DNA of 64,000 nt from Nocardia sienata NBRC 100364 (GTDB lineage: Bacteria > Actinomycetota > Actinomycetes > Mycobacteriales > Mycobacteriaceae), in the NCBI RefSeq assembly GCF_001613205.1, contig NZ_BDBX01000012.1, positions 28,927-92,926 of the forward strand, written 5' to 3'. The translations under genes were made by a program, and so were the position numbers. The notes under the pieces are model-generated. The model made no database searches and was not told where the DNA came from. It was given only the letters and a program-made list of their open reading frames with translations. Positions 1 through 8,098 of this stretch are shown here, one piece after another; within the stretch, counting starts at the first letter, position 1; every line of letters starts with the position of its first letter.

Positions 1-1241
1 AGCCGGAACTCATCGTTGTCCAGCCGCGCGTGCAACTGGCCCGGGGTGGCGAAGGTGTCACCCGCGGGACGGATGGCCTCGTGCGCTTCCTGCGCGTTCT
101 TCACCTTCCGGGTGTACTGACGGGCGGTGGGATGCACGAATTCGGCACCGTAGAGCTGCGTGGCCTGGGTGCGCGCGGCATTGATCGCCGACTCCGACAG
201 CGTGGTCGAGTCGGTACGCATATAGGTGATGTAGCCGTTCTCGTAGAGCCGCTGCGCGGTGCGCATGGTGCGTTCCGAGGTGAACCGCAGCTTGCGGCCG
301 GCCTCCTGCTGCAGCGTGGAGGTCATGAACGGCGCGTACGGTTTGCGGGTGTAGGGCTTGGACTCGGCCGAGGTGACCACCAGATCGGCGCCGTGCAAGG
401 CCTCGGCCAGGCGGCGGGCCCGAGCCTCGTCCAGGACCAGCGCCCGGGAGTCGGCCTTGAGCCGGCCGTCGGACCCGAAGTCACGGCCGGTCGCCACCCG
501 CGAGCCGTCCACGTCGACGAGACGGGCGGCGAAAACCCGCGGATTGGCGGAGTCTGCCTCGCCGCCGGCGTCCAGCTTGGCGGCGATATCCCAGTACTCG
601 GCCGATCGGAACGCCATCCGTTCCCGCTCGCGCTGCACGATCACCCGGGTCGCCACCGACTGGACTCGGCCCGCCGACAACCGCGGCATGACCTTCTTCC
701 ACAGCACGGGGCTGACCTCGTAGCCGTACAGCCGATCCAGGATGCGCCGGGTTTCCTGCGCGTCGACCAGGTCGTTGTCCAGGTCGCGGGTGTCTGCGGC
801 GGCCGCGCGGATCGCCGGCTCGGTGATCTCGTGGAAGACCATCCGCCGAACCGGAACCTTCGGCTTCAGCGTCTCCAGCAGATGCCAGGCGATGGCCTCG
901 CCCTCACGGTCGGGGTCGGTGGCCAGATACAACTCGTCGGCGTCGGCCAGCAGACCCTTGAGTTCGGTGACCTTGCCCTTCTTCTCCGGGCTGACGACGT
1001 AGATGGGTTCGAAGTCGTTGTCGACGTCCACCCCGAGCCGGGCCCACTCCTGGCCCTTGTACTTGGCCGGGACATCGGCCGCACCACGCGGCAGATCCCG
1101 GATATGGCCGACCGATGCCTCGACCGTATAGTCCCGCCCCAGGTAGGGCGCGATTTTGCGGGCCTTCGTCGGCGATTCGACGATGACGAGACGACGCACG
1201 GGACGACCCGCCTCGGCTGCGTTTCGGTCTCGTGTTGCCAC
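1..1241 (-). CDS. topA: DNA topoisomerase I, 5' part (cut by window edge)
   Basis: Type IA topoisomerase that relaxes negatively supercoiled DNA through a transient 5'-phosphotyrosine. About 413 codons are present; the C-terminal part lies beyond base 1. The N-terminus shows the Toprim core start RRLVIVESPTKARK and the active-site motif YITYMRTDSTTLSES, whose second Tyr (codon 222-224, residue 340) is the catalytic residue by family alignment. I chose the GTG at 1241 because a GGAAAGGG ribosome-binding site sits about 8 nt upstream and because it gives a short basic lead-in before the Toprim strand, as in mycobacterial TopA. The gene is transcribed away from cspA, which is on the same strand further upstream. 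Confidence 0.95.
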   Translation of the reverse strand, partial: MATRDRNAAEAGRPVRRLVIVESPTKARKIAPYLGRDYTVEASVGHIRDLPRGAADVPAKYKGQEWARLGVDVDNDFEPIYVVSPEKKGKVTELKGLLADADELYLATDPDREGEAIAWHLLETLKPKVPVRRMVFHEITEPAIRAAAADTRDLDNDLVDAQETRRILDRLYGYEVSPVLWKKVMPRLSAGRVQSVATRVIVQRERERMAFRSAEYWDIAAKLDAGGEADSANPRVFAARLVDVDGSRVATGRDFGSDGRLKADSRALVLDEARARRLAEALHGADLVVTSAESKPYTRKPYAPFMTSTLQQEAGRKLRFTSERTMRTAQRLYENGYITYMRTDSTTLSESAINAARTQATQLYGAEFVHPTARQYTRKVKNAQEAHEAIRPAGDTFATPGQLHARLDNDEFR

Positions 1242-2028
1242 CGGCGAATCCCTTTCCTTCTCGACCCGCTGAACACTGCTCGGTACGGCAGGACGCGGCT
1301 GATTGAGCAGATGGTGACGCCTTACATCACCACCAGTCACGTTTATACCTCGACGCCGCGCGTGGTCGAACGGTTGCGACCATCGGGCGATGGCGCGTCG
1401 ATGCCGTTCAGTATGCAGGGCCGCGCCGACAGTCGGCACGCACGGTGCGTCACGAATCCACGCAGTATCGGCTTGACCGGTATGCGCGAAGACCGATCGG
1501 CCTCCCGCCCGCGCGTGGCGCGGAGCACGTTCGACCGGTCCGAGCGGTAGGCGCCGGGAGTGCCACGGAGTGGGGCAGCACACCATCCACAGGCCCCGTA
1601 CGCTGCCGCACTGCCCGCCGAGCGCCCGGCGGGCGCCGCTTCTAAAAAGCGCGCGTGCGCAAGAGGGGCGAGATTCCGCGTAAGACACATTGCATGTGCA
1701 TCGCCGCACCCGGAGAGCACGGTGGCAGCGGATACCCCGGCACGCGGAAGTCGCTGCGGCCCGGCTGCGCCGATACGCCGGAAATGCATGGTGGACGCGC
1801 CGCCGTGCCATGAACGTATCGGCGGAGTGCCCACCCGGGGGCCGCCTGATCTCACGAACGAGGCGCCTACCCGCTCGCTGTTCGAGCGCACGTCGGTAGC
1901 CGATGGCCACCCACGCAAGGGTGAGGGGGACGCTCCGATAATCCGCCACCACATATGCCGGGCTGCTACCCCGCCACGCCGAGAGCGCACGGCCGGAACG
2001 GACGCGGAGATACGCATACTCCACATAT
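1242..2028. other. Intergenic region topA-cspA, no supported gene
   Basis: About 790 bases between the topA start and the cspA terminator. Open frames exist on both strands, but all are Arg/Pro/Ala-rich translations without a ribosome-binding site or recognisable domain, typical of shadow frames in GC-rich DNA. In M. tuberculosis a conserved gene (Rv3647c, from memory) lies here; I see no equivalent. The region must hold the topA promoter, but I cannot place it with confidence. Confidence 0.5.
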
Positions 2029-2070
2029 AGTTCGTCCCTCGCTCCCGTTACGGGAGGCGAGGGACGAACT
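2029..2070. terminator. Strong hairpin terminator downstream of cspA
   Basis: The arm AGTTCGTCCCTCGC at 2029-2042 pairs with GCGAGGGACGAACT at 2057-2070. An inner TCCCG/CGGGA pairing extends the stem, with one bulged base and a TTA loop. It starts 15 nt past the cspA stop. There is no long U-tract, as is common for actinobacterial terminators. Confidence 0.8.
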
Positions 2071-2084
2071 GGGAGGGGACTCGC

Positions 2085-2291
2085 TCAGCTGAGCGCGCGA
2101 ACTCCGGTGGCCTGAGGGCCCTTGGTGCCCTGACCAACCTCGAACTCGACCTTCTGATTTTCTTCGAGGGTGCGGAATCCCGAACCCTGGATCTCGGAAT
2201 AGTGGACGAAGACGTCCGCAGAGCCGTCTTCGGGCGCGATGAAGCCGAAGCCCTTCTCCGCGTTGAACCACTTCACAGTTCCCTGTGCCAT
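2085..2291 (-). CDS. cspA: Cold shock protein CspA
   Basis: A 68-residue single OB-fold RNA/ssDNA-binding protein acting as an RNA chaperone. It has the complete cold-shock domain: RNP1-like motif [10 protein letters not shown] (residues 14-23) and RNP2-like motif DVFVHYSEI (26-34), with the aromatic nucleic-acid-binding residues W10, F16, F18, F28 and H30 in place. The ATG at 2291 is preceded by GAAGGA at good spacing. The gene is monocistronic and ends just before a strong hairpin. Its position between topA and a divergent MrfA-type helicase matches the mycobacterial cspA locus. The upstream spacer is long enough for the structured 5' UTR often seen on cspA mRNAs. Confidence 0.97.
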   Translation of the reverse strand: MAQGTVKWFNAEKGFGFIAPEDGSADVFVHYSEIQGSGFRTLEENQKVEFEVGQGTKGPQATGVRALS

Positions 2292-2724
2292 TCTGTTCCT
2301 TCTCTTTTCTTACTCGGAACGGCGGACAACTGGGTTTCGTCCACCGGGCCTGTTCCGATCGGCGCTACTCTGGACTCCCGTGGGGGCCAACGTATGCCGT
2401 TCGCAACATCGATCCTGCCAGGGGTTTGGACTTTGCATCCGTCCCTCGAACACAGAAGCTTGCGACCGAGAACCAGTGAACCATGTCTTTGGGGAATTCA
2501 ACAGCGGAGTTACCGACAATTTGCAAAAAAAATGATCTAGCGAATGCGGGGGTAAGGGTTAGTCGGCACGAATCTGAACCTCCGGTATGTTTGCCTTCCG
2601 ATAACCAGCGTTCGGACCGAGTACCCGGTTGTGACCCAGATCGCTATTGGGTATCGAATCCGCAGGTCGAACGAAGCGGACGGCGGTGTTTCACATTGTT
2701 CGGAGATCCGGAAGGCGCGCAGGC
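2292..2724. promoter_or_regulatory. Divergent cspA / helicase control region
   Basis: A 433-base spacer between divergent start codons, with no credible gene. It is less GC-rich than its surroundings around 2500-2545, including an eight-A tract near 2525 beside TGATCTAG. That is a likely place for promoters in both directions, but I cannot assign -35/-10 pairs reliably. If cspA transcription starts near 2500, its 5' UTR would be about 200 nt. Confidence 0.45.
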
Positions 2725-5121
2725 ATGAGTCGAGAGAGCCGGCCCGATCGCTCTTATGGGCGATCGTTGCTGAATCGTGTCCTCGACGGCGTTCCGGCCA
2801 CGGATTCGCGACTGACCCATATCGCCGAGATCCCGGGCCGGGCCGCAGCACCGGCCGAATGGCCGGCCTGGTCGGCTCCGGATGTCGTCGACGCGCTGCG
2901 TGCGGAAGGTATCGACACACCGTGGCGTCACCAGGCGGTCACCGCCGACCATGCCGCTCGCGGGCAGCATGTGGTGGTGGCGACCGGGACGGCGTCGGGA
3001 AAGTCGCTCGGTTACCAGCTCCCCGTTCTCACCGCACTGCATGAGGACCAGCGCGCGACCGCGCTGTACCTCGCCCCGACCAAGGCACTGGGCGCCGATC
3101 AACTCCGCATGGTCGGCGGACTCACCCGACACGGATCTCTGCGCCGGATCTCCGTCGCGGCCTACGACGGCGACACCCCCACCGAGATCCGGCAGTGGGT
3201 GCGCGCGGAGGCCCGCTGGCTGTTCACCAACCCCGACATGCTGCACTCCAGCCTGCTGCGCTCGCATCGCCGCTGGTCACGGTTTTTCCGGCGTCTGCGC
3301 TACGTAGTGGTCGACGAGTGTCACGCCTACCGGGGGTTGTTCGGTTCCCATGTGGCGCTGGTCCTGCGCCGATTGCGCCGCCTGGCGGCCCATTACGGCG
3401 CCGATCCGGTATTCGTCCTCTGCTCCGCGACGGCCGCCGATCCCGCCGCGGCGGCGTCCAGGTTGATCGGCGCCGACTGTGTGGCGGTGACCGAGGACGG
3501 GTCGCCGCGCGGACCGCGCACCGTCGCGTTCTGGGAGCCGCCGTTACTTACCGCGGTGACCGGGGAGAACGGTGCGCCCGTCCGGCTCGGTGCCACCACA
3601 GAGGCGGCACGTATCACCGCCGACCTGGTCCTGGAGGGAGCACGGACACTGACCTTCGCGCGTTCGCGCCGGGCGGCCGAACTGATCGCCGTCCACACCC
3701 GGCAGCGCCTGACCGAAATCGACCCCGCACTGGCGCCACGCGTCGCCGCCTACCGCGGTGGCTATCTGCCCGAGGACCGGCGGGCGCTGGAAGCCGGGCT
3801 CTCCGACGGGTCTCTGCTGGCCGCGGCGACGACGAACGCTCTGGAACTCGGGGTGGACATCGCCGGGCTCGACGCCGTGGTACTGGCCGGGTTCCCCGGC
3901 ACGGTCGCCTCGTTCCGCCAGCAGATCGGCCGGGCCGGGCGCCGGACACAGGGGGCATTGGCCCTGCTGGTGGCCCGTGACGACCCCCTGGACACCTATC
4001 TCGTGCATCATCCCGAAGCACTGCTGGACCGCCCGGTGGAAGCCAGCATCATCGATCCCTCGAATCCGTACGTACTCGGTCCGCAACTGCTCTGCGCGGC
4101 CATAGAATTACCCATCGCCGACACGGAGGCCCAAGCCCTCGGCGCCCATCGAGTACTTACGGAATTGGCAGGTCAGGGACTCCTCCGGCGACGAGGAGCC
4201 GAGGGCGGCAGCCGTTGGTTCTATACGGGTGCCGAACCGCCGCACGAAGATGTCGACATCCGCGGCGGTATCGGCACCCAGGTCGCGATCGTGGTTGCCG
4301 AAACCGGGCGGCTACTCGGCACGGCGGATGGCGGACGAGCCCCTGCCACCCTGCACGAAGGCGCCGTCCACCTACACCAGGGCGAAAGCTATCTGGTCGA
4401 GGAACTGGACCTCGAGGGCGGTGTCGCACTGGTCCGCGCCGATACCCCGGGGTGGACGACCAGTGCCCGCCGGATCACCTCCCTCACGCTGGACACGGTG
4501 CGCGAGAGCACGACCTTCGGCGAGGTCACCGCGGCTTTCGCAGACGTGACGGTGCGCAGCCAGGTGGTCGGCTACCTGCGCACTCTGGTCACCGGGGAGG
4601 TCCTCGACCTGGTCGAACTCGACCTGCCCGAACAGACGCTGCCCACCACCGCCGTGCTCTACACCGTCACGCCCGACCTACTGGACCGCGCGGGGATCGA
4701 GGCCGCCGCGGTGCCGGGTGCCCTGCATGCCGCCGAACACGCGGCGATCGGTCTGTTGCCGTTGGTAGCGACCTGCGACCGATGGGACATCGGCGGGGTA
4801 TCCACAGCTCAGCACCCCGACACCGGTCTGCCCACGGTCTTCGTGTACGACGGGCAGCCCGGTGGGGCCGGATTCGCCGAGCGCGGCTACACGATGCTGC
4901 GGCGCTGGCTCGCCGCCACGCTCGCGGCGGTGGAGGCGTGTACCTGCCGTAACGGGTGCCCGTCCTGCGTGCAGTCGCCCAAGTGCGGGAACGGCAACGA
5001 TCCCCTGGAAAAAGCCGGGGCGAGCCGCTTGTTGACCGCGATTCTCGCCGAGCTCACCCACTCGGAACGTCGACGCGCCACGGCTATGGGGCACCCTGGT
5101 GGTCACGGTGTTGCCGGATGA
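2725..5121 (+). CDS. DEAD/DEAH helicase with C-terminal DUF1998 zinc module (MrfA/YprA family)
   Basis: A 798-residue superfamily 2 helicase. Visible motifs are Walker A GTASGKS (88-94), Walker B DECH (about 197-200), motif III SAT, and motif VI QIGRAGRR. The C-terminus carries DUF1998 with the cysteine cluster CTCRNGCPSC...KC that binds zinc in Bacillus subtilis MrfA, a mitomycin-damage repair helicase. The start at 2725 is chosen over an in-frame ATG at 2647 because it gives the family length and sits after a GGAAGG. The gene is divergent from cspA, as in M. tuberculosis (Rv3649). No MrfB-like exonuclease gene lies beside it. The likely role is unwinding of damaged duplex DNA; the exact lesion is inference. 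Confidence 0.9.
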   Translation: MSRESRPDRSYGRSLLNRVLDGVPATDSRLTHIAEIPGRAAAPAEWPAWSAPDVVDALRAEGIDTPWRHQAVTADHAARGQHVVVATGTASGKSLGYQLPVLTALHEDQRATALYLAPTKALGADQLRMVGGLTRHGSLRRISVAAYDGDTPTEIRQWVRAEARWLFTNPDMLHSSLLRSHRRWSRFFRRLRYVVVDECHAYRGLFGSHVALVLRRLRRLAAHYGADPVFVLCSATAADPAAAASRLIGADCVAVTEDGSPRGPRTVAFWEPPLLTAVTGENGAPVRLGATTEAARITADLVLEGARTLTFARSRRAAELIAVHTRQRLTEIDPALAPRVAAYRGGYLPEDRRALEAGLSDGSLLAAATTNALELGVDIAGLDAVVLAGFPGTVASFRQQIGRAGRRTQGALALLVARDDPLDTYLVHHPEALLDRPVEASIIDPSNPYVLGPQLLCAAIELPIADTEAQALGAHRVLTELAGQGLLRRRGAEGGSRWFYTGAEPPHEDVDIRGGIGTQVAIVVAETGRLLGTADGGRAPATLHEGAVHLHQGESYLVEELDLEGGVALVRADTPGWTTSARRITSLTLDTVRESTTFGEVTAAFADVTVRSQVVGYLRTLVTGEVLDLVELDLPEQTLPTTAVLYTVTPDLLDRAGIEAAAVPGALHAAEHAAIGLLPLVATCDRWDIGGVSTAQHPDTGLPTVFVYDGQPGGAGFAERGYTMLRRWLAATLAAVEACTCRNGCPSCVQSPKCGNGNDPLEKAGASRLLTAILAELTHSERRRATAMGHPGGHGVAG

Positions 5122-5331
5122 GTGAAAGCGGGCAGAGTACGCATACCCGCCGGCCGAATTAAGAGGATAAGCATCATATTAACTGAATCGTTGCTAAAGG
5201 ACCGGTCGGTAGCTACAGAGAGTGCTTTCGTATCAATTCCGGAACATATGTCGAATTCGAGTAACGGACCATTAATTGCCGTCGCTAAGTGAATACCGTA
5301 TTCGCCGTTAACAAAATTCGACATAGTGCGA
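5122..5331. other. AT-rich island between helicase and Tad operon
   Basis: From about 5155 to 5335 the base composition falls sharply compared with the rest of the window, with runs such as CATATTAACTGAATCG and CCATTAATTGCCG. It lies between two converging transcription units. A minus-strand frame (ATG near 5324, stop at 5103, 73 codons) spans it, but it lacks a clear ribosome-binding site or family resemblance, so I do not call it a gene. Such islands often bind Lsr2 in these bacteria. Confidence 0.5.
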
Positions 5332-5778
5332 TCACGGCGCTTCTCCGACCGGCCCGGCTCGCGCAACCGCTCGTATACTCCGCGTCCCGAACGGACCCAA
5401 CGGTATTGTTTCTTCGATCGAGATCACGGCCTCCCAGCCGTCTATCTCGCACCGCGCGACATGAGCCGCCATTCGCCGTCCGAGGGCCTGAGCCGCTGCG
5501 CATCCGGCTTCCGCGCCGTTCCAGAGTTCGCCCGCGGCCGCGAGGGCAGCCAGATCCGCCGCGGCCTGGGCTCGGTGCCGCGCCACGACCACCCCGCCGA
5601 ACTGGACGACGAGCACGGTCACCACGATCAAGCCCGCCAGTGCCAGACATGCCGTGACCGTCGCGGAGCCCTCCTCACCTGCCGTGAGCCGCGGCCGGTA
5701 CCGAATCGGACAGACGGGCCGAGTCGCACCCGCGCACCGCGTTCGCCGGTACGGCGGCGTTCGATCTCGGCTACTCAC
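5332..5778 (-). CDS. TadG-like secreted pseudopilin (Rv3654c type)
   Basis: A 148-residue small protein with one hydrophobic segment (CLALAGLIVVTVLVVQFGGVVV) that follows a GEEGSATV motif. It then has an Ala-rich stretch, QAAADLAALAAAGEL, typical of the TadE/TadG (DUF4244/Rv3654c) class of pilus-assembly proteins. The GTG at 5778 overlaps the stop of the TadE-like gene by four bases (GTGA), indicating translational coupling. It is the last gene of the Tad operon. The charged N-terminal leader before the EEG site fits a prepilin-peptidase substrate. The function in pilus biogenesis is inferred from context. Confidence 0.75.
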   Translation of the reverse strand: MSSRDRTPPYRRTRCAGATRPVCPIRYRPRLTAGEEGSATVTACLALAGLIVVTVLVVQFGGVVVARHRAQAAADLAALAAAGELWNGAEAGCAAAQALGRRMAAHVARCEIDGWEAVISIEETIPLGPFGTRSIRAVARAGPVGEAP

Positions 5779-6185
5779 GGGCTCGGATCCGGCTCTGTTG
5801 CCGCCACCGCCTCGGCGCGCAGCCGCAGAACGGGTAACAGCGGAGTATCGGACGCTACGACAGCGATCACCCGACCGCCCTCGTAGCGCAGCGAGATATC
5901 CGCCCCTTCCGGTGCCACCCCGCGCGCGGCGACCTCCGCGGCACCACGATCGCCGCGGGCCGCCAGCCGGGCAGCCTCGCGCGCGGCGTCCACACACCGC
6001 ACCTGGGTCACCACCGCCAGCATTGCTCCGATGCACAACACGGCGGTAGCGGCGATCGCGGCGATCGCGATCGCCGCTTCGACGGTCACCGACCCGGTCT
6101 CGTCGGTGATCGGGCGCCGAAACGCACCGACAGCGCTGCCGGCGTCGGCGGCCCCGGTGCCCGTCGAGCCGATCGGATACCTCAG
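5775..6185 (-). CDS. TadE-like pseudopilin; start codon unusual
   Basis: A small TadE-family protein: a basic leader (RRPITDETG), then SVTVEAAIAIAAIAATAVL with Glu at position +5 of the presumed cleavage site, then VTQVRCVDAAREAARLAARGD, the conserved TadE signature. No ATG, GTG or TTG lies in frame between the flp stop and the motif. The first in-frame candidate is a CTG at 6185 that overlaps the flp stop as CTGA, echoing the GTGA and ATGA couplings elsewhere in this operon; it would give 136 residues. The only later alternative, GTG at 6089, would remove the leader. I list the CTG start, with clear uncertainty about the N-terminus. It is probably a minor component of the Flp pilus. Confidence 0.7.
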   Translation of the reverse strand: MRYPIGSTGTGAADAGSAVGAFRRPITDETGSVTVEAAIAIAAIAATAVLCIGAMLAVVTQVRCVDAAREAARLAARGDRGAAEVAARGVAPEGADISLRYEGGRVIAVVASDTPLLPVLRLRAEAVAATEPDPSP

Positions 6186-6424
6186 ACGCTGGTGTTCAGC
6201 GCCTTCTCGATGATCCCGGTCAGCGCATCGGGGATGCTCTCGCCGGTCACCACGGTGTACAGCACCGCGCCGAAAGCGGCCGCGGCTATGGTCCCGATCG
6301 CGTACTCGACCGTGCTCATCCCCTCCTCCTCCGCCACCACGCGCAGCAGCCGTGCGTTCGCCCTTCGCCACACTCCCCGCGCCGGCTTCCACGCGTTCCA
6401 CATCGTCGTTGGGCTCATGAGCAC
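6182..6424 (-). CDS. flp: Flp-type major pilin precursor
   Basis: An 80-residue type IVb prepilin. The leader is long and basic, followed by EEEG|MSTVEYAIGTIAAAAFGAVLY: Gly35 is the cleavage residue, Glu40 is +5 and Tyr41 follows, the classic Flp EY signature. The rest is a hydrophobic helix and a short tail. GTG at 6424 and ATG at 6418 are both possible starts. It corresponds to Rv3656c of M. tuberculosis, whose Flp pilin is linked to adhesion pili. There is a 72-bp gap to the upstream tadC; downstream it touches tadE. No prepilin peptidase gene is in the window. Confidence 0.9.
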   Translation of the reverse strand: MLMSPTTMWNAWKPARGVWRRANARLLRVVAEEEGMSTVEYAIGTIAAAAFGAVLYTVVTGESIPDALTGIIEKALNTSV

Positions 6425-6496
6425 CCCGACCCCCTCTCTTCTCGGCTCGTACAGCCGTTCCGTACGAGCACAACTCGGTAGCCGCCGGCCGCGGCG

Positions 6497-7093
6497 TCAC
6501 AGCAGGCCCCCGCCCAGCACCCCACCTGCCAGGCCGACGATGACCGGCACTATGCCCAGGCAGATGAACGCCGGTAGGAAACACAGGCCCAAGGGTCCGC
6601 CGATCAGGACACCGGCCCGTTCGGCCCGCGCGGTCGCCGCTTCCTCTGCCTGGGTGCGGCGCTCCCCGGCGAGTTCGCCTATGGCTGCCGCCAGTGATGC
6701 ACCCGAGCGCGCCGAGCGCCGTGCCAGCCGGGCGAGCGCGTCGAATTCGGGAGCCGGGGAGGTACCGGATTCGGTGGGAGCCCATGCCACGGCCGGGTCG
6801 GCACCGAGGGCGAGCAGATCGGCCACCCGCTGTAGCCGGTCCGATAGCGAATCGGGTGCGGCCGGCGCGACAGCACGCAGTGCGGCGGCGGTCGGTAAAC
6901 CGGCCCGTAGACAGGCGGCCAGCAGATCGAACAGCGTCGCGATCGCGACCGGGTCGGCGGCCGCGACGGGTTTCGGGCCCTCTACCCGCCGGGCAGCCGT
7001 ATCGAAGCTCAACCGGGACACCACCGACGGTGGGGCCGGTACCAGCAGGATCGCGACGGACAGCAGGGTGAACGGCCAGGCGTGGAACGCCAT
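6497..7093 (-). CDS. tadC: Tad pilus inner-membrane platform protein TadC-like (type II secretion F domain)
   Basis: A 198-residue protein, shorter than canonical TadC but typical of the actinobacterial Rv3657c version. One hydrophobic N-terminal segment is followed by a cytoplasmic T2SF region (LFDLLAACLRAGLPTAAALRAVA, then LARRSARSGASLAAAIGELA) and a C-terminal hydrophobic pair (PLGLCFLPAFICLGIVPVIVGLAGG). The ATG is preceded by AAAGGA. With TadB it should form the platform that couples the TadA ATPase to pilin assembly. A 183-bp non-coding gap separates it from tadB, the largest break in the operon. Confidence 0.85.
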   Translation of the reverse strand: MAFHAWPFTLLSVAILLVPAPPSVVSRLSFDTAARRVEGPKPVAAADPVAIATLFDLLAACLRAGLPTAAALRAVAPAAPDSLSDRLQRVADLLALGADPAVAWAPTESGTSPAPEFDALARLARRSARSGASLAAAIGELAGERRTQAEEAATARAERAGVLIGGPLGLCFLPAFICLGIVPVIVGLAGGVLGGGLL

Positions 7094-7276
7094 CGTTGTT
7101 CCTTTCGGCGTCGTTCGAGAAGGCCGACCGGATGGACACCGCCGCCGCGCAGGCCGCGGACCGGAATCGGTGGGGCCCCTGGCGAGGCGTCGCTACGTGT
7201 ACCGAGCTGTCCTCGTCTCGCCGGAAGAAGGTCCGCTCGGCGGCATGTCGGACGGAGTCGGCGGGCATATTCGGGT

Positions 7277-8098
7277 TCACCGCGGGGCCACCCGGTGGGT
7301 TATCTCGTCTGCCCAGAGCAATCCGGCACAGGCCAGCCCGGCGCCCAGCGGTAGGAGAAAGCGCCCCGCCGGGGAGACGAACAGTACGTGGAGCGGATGG
7401 GCACCCATCAGCTGGCCCAGACCTACACCCAGCACCGGCAGCACCGCAAGAATCGCCGCGGTGGCGCGAGCACCGGCCAGCGAAGCGTCGGTCCGGGTCC
7501 GGAATCTGATCCGGGCTGCAAGGTCGGCGCGGGCCGCCGCCAGCAGTTCGGCCAGCGCCAGGCCGTGTCTCTCGGCGACCTGCCAGGCATCGGCCACCCG
7601 ACCCAGTTCGGCGGCTATCACCGAGTCGGGACGGAGCAATCCCTGCGCACCGGACCCGCCCAGCCTGCTGCGCGCCGAACCGACCGCGAAGGCCGCCGCC
7701 GCGATACCGCCGCTCTCCCGGGCGGCGATGGCGGCCGCGGCACTCGGGTGCGCGCCCACCCGCAGTTCGGAGACGACGGCCTCGAGTCCTTCGAGGAGGT
7801 ATCCGCATTCGGTGCGGTGCAGACGAGTCCGGCGGGAGCGGCGCACCCGCACCGCGATAGTGCCCGCGACGAGGAGCGCGGCCATCAGGCTGCCGCTCCC
7901 CAGCACGAACGCCAGCGCACATCCGATACCGACCGCCCCGCGTATCACCCACCGCATAGGAAGAACTCGTGTCCGACGAACTTCGAATACTCTGCCGAAT
8001 CGCCGCCTGCCCGCGGGACCCGGTGTGAGCAACAGCGCCAGAGCGGTGCATCCCAATGCCGCCGCGACCGGGCCGCCCGCTATCACGATCGGGAACAT
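7277..8098 (-). CDS. tadB: Tad pilus inner-membrane platform protein TadB-like
   Basis: A 273-residue type II secretion F-domain protein. N-terminal hydrophobic segments (PIVIAGGPVAAALGCTALALLL, then AVGIGCALAFVLGSGSLMAALLVAG) precede the cytoplasmic domain (LEGLEAVVSELRVGAHPSAAAAIAA...ADAWQVAERHGLALAELLAAAR), and two membrane segments close the protein. The ATG at 8098 shares its A with the tadA stop (TGATG), indicating coupling. It corresponds to Rv3658c. Longer upstream starts would run inside tadA and are rejected. Confidence 0.88.
   Translation of the reverse strand: MFPIVIAGGPVAAALGCTALALLLTPGPAGRRRFGRVFEVRRTRVLPMRWVIRGAVGIGCALAFVLGSGSLMAALLVAGTIAVRVRRSRRTRLHRTECGYLLEGLEAVVSELRVGAHPSAAAAIAARESGGIAAAAFAVGSARSRLGGSGAQGLLRPDSVIAAELGRVADAWQVAERHGLALAELLAAARADLAARIRFRTRTDASLAGARATAAILAVLPVLGVGLGQLMGAHPLHVLFVSPAGRFLLPLGAGLACAGLLWADEITHRVAPR

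Noticed and set aside
1343..2026. 227-codon minus-strand open frame between topA and cspA
   Set aside because: Arg/Ser/Ala-rich, no ribosome-binding site, no domain; it runs up to the cspA terminator and looks like chance in GC-rich DNA.
5103..5324. 73-codon minus-strand ORF in the AT-rich island
   Set aside because: No ribosome-binding site, no family resemblance, and the composition is unlike coding DNA here; kept only as a note.
5775..8051. Very long minus-strand frame covering tadE to tadB
   Set aside because: Only its last part is real (TadE); the rest is the wrong frame of Flp, TadC and TadB.
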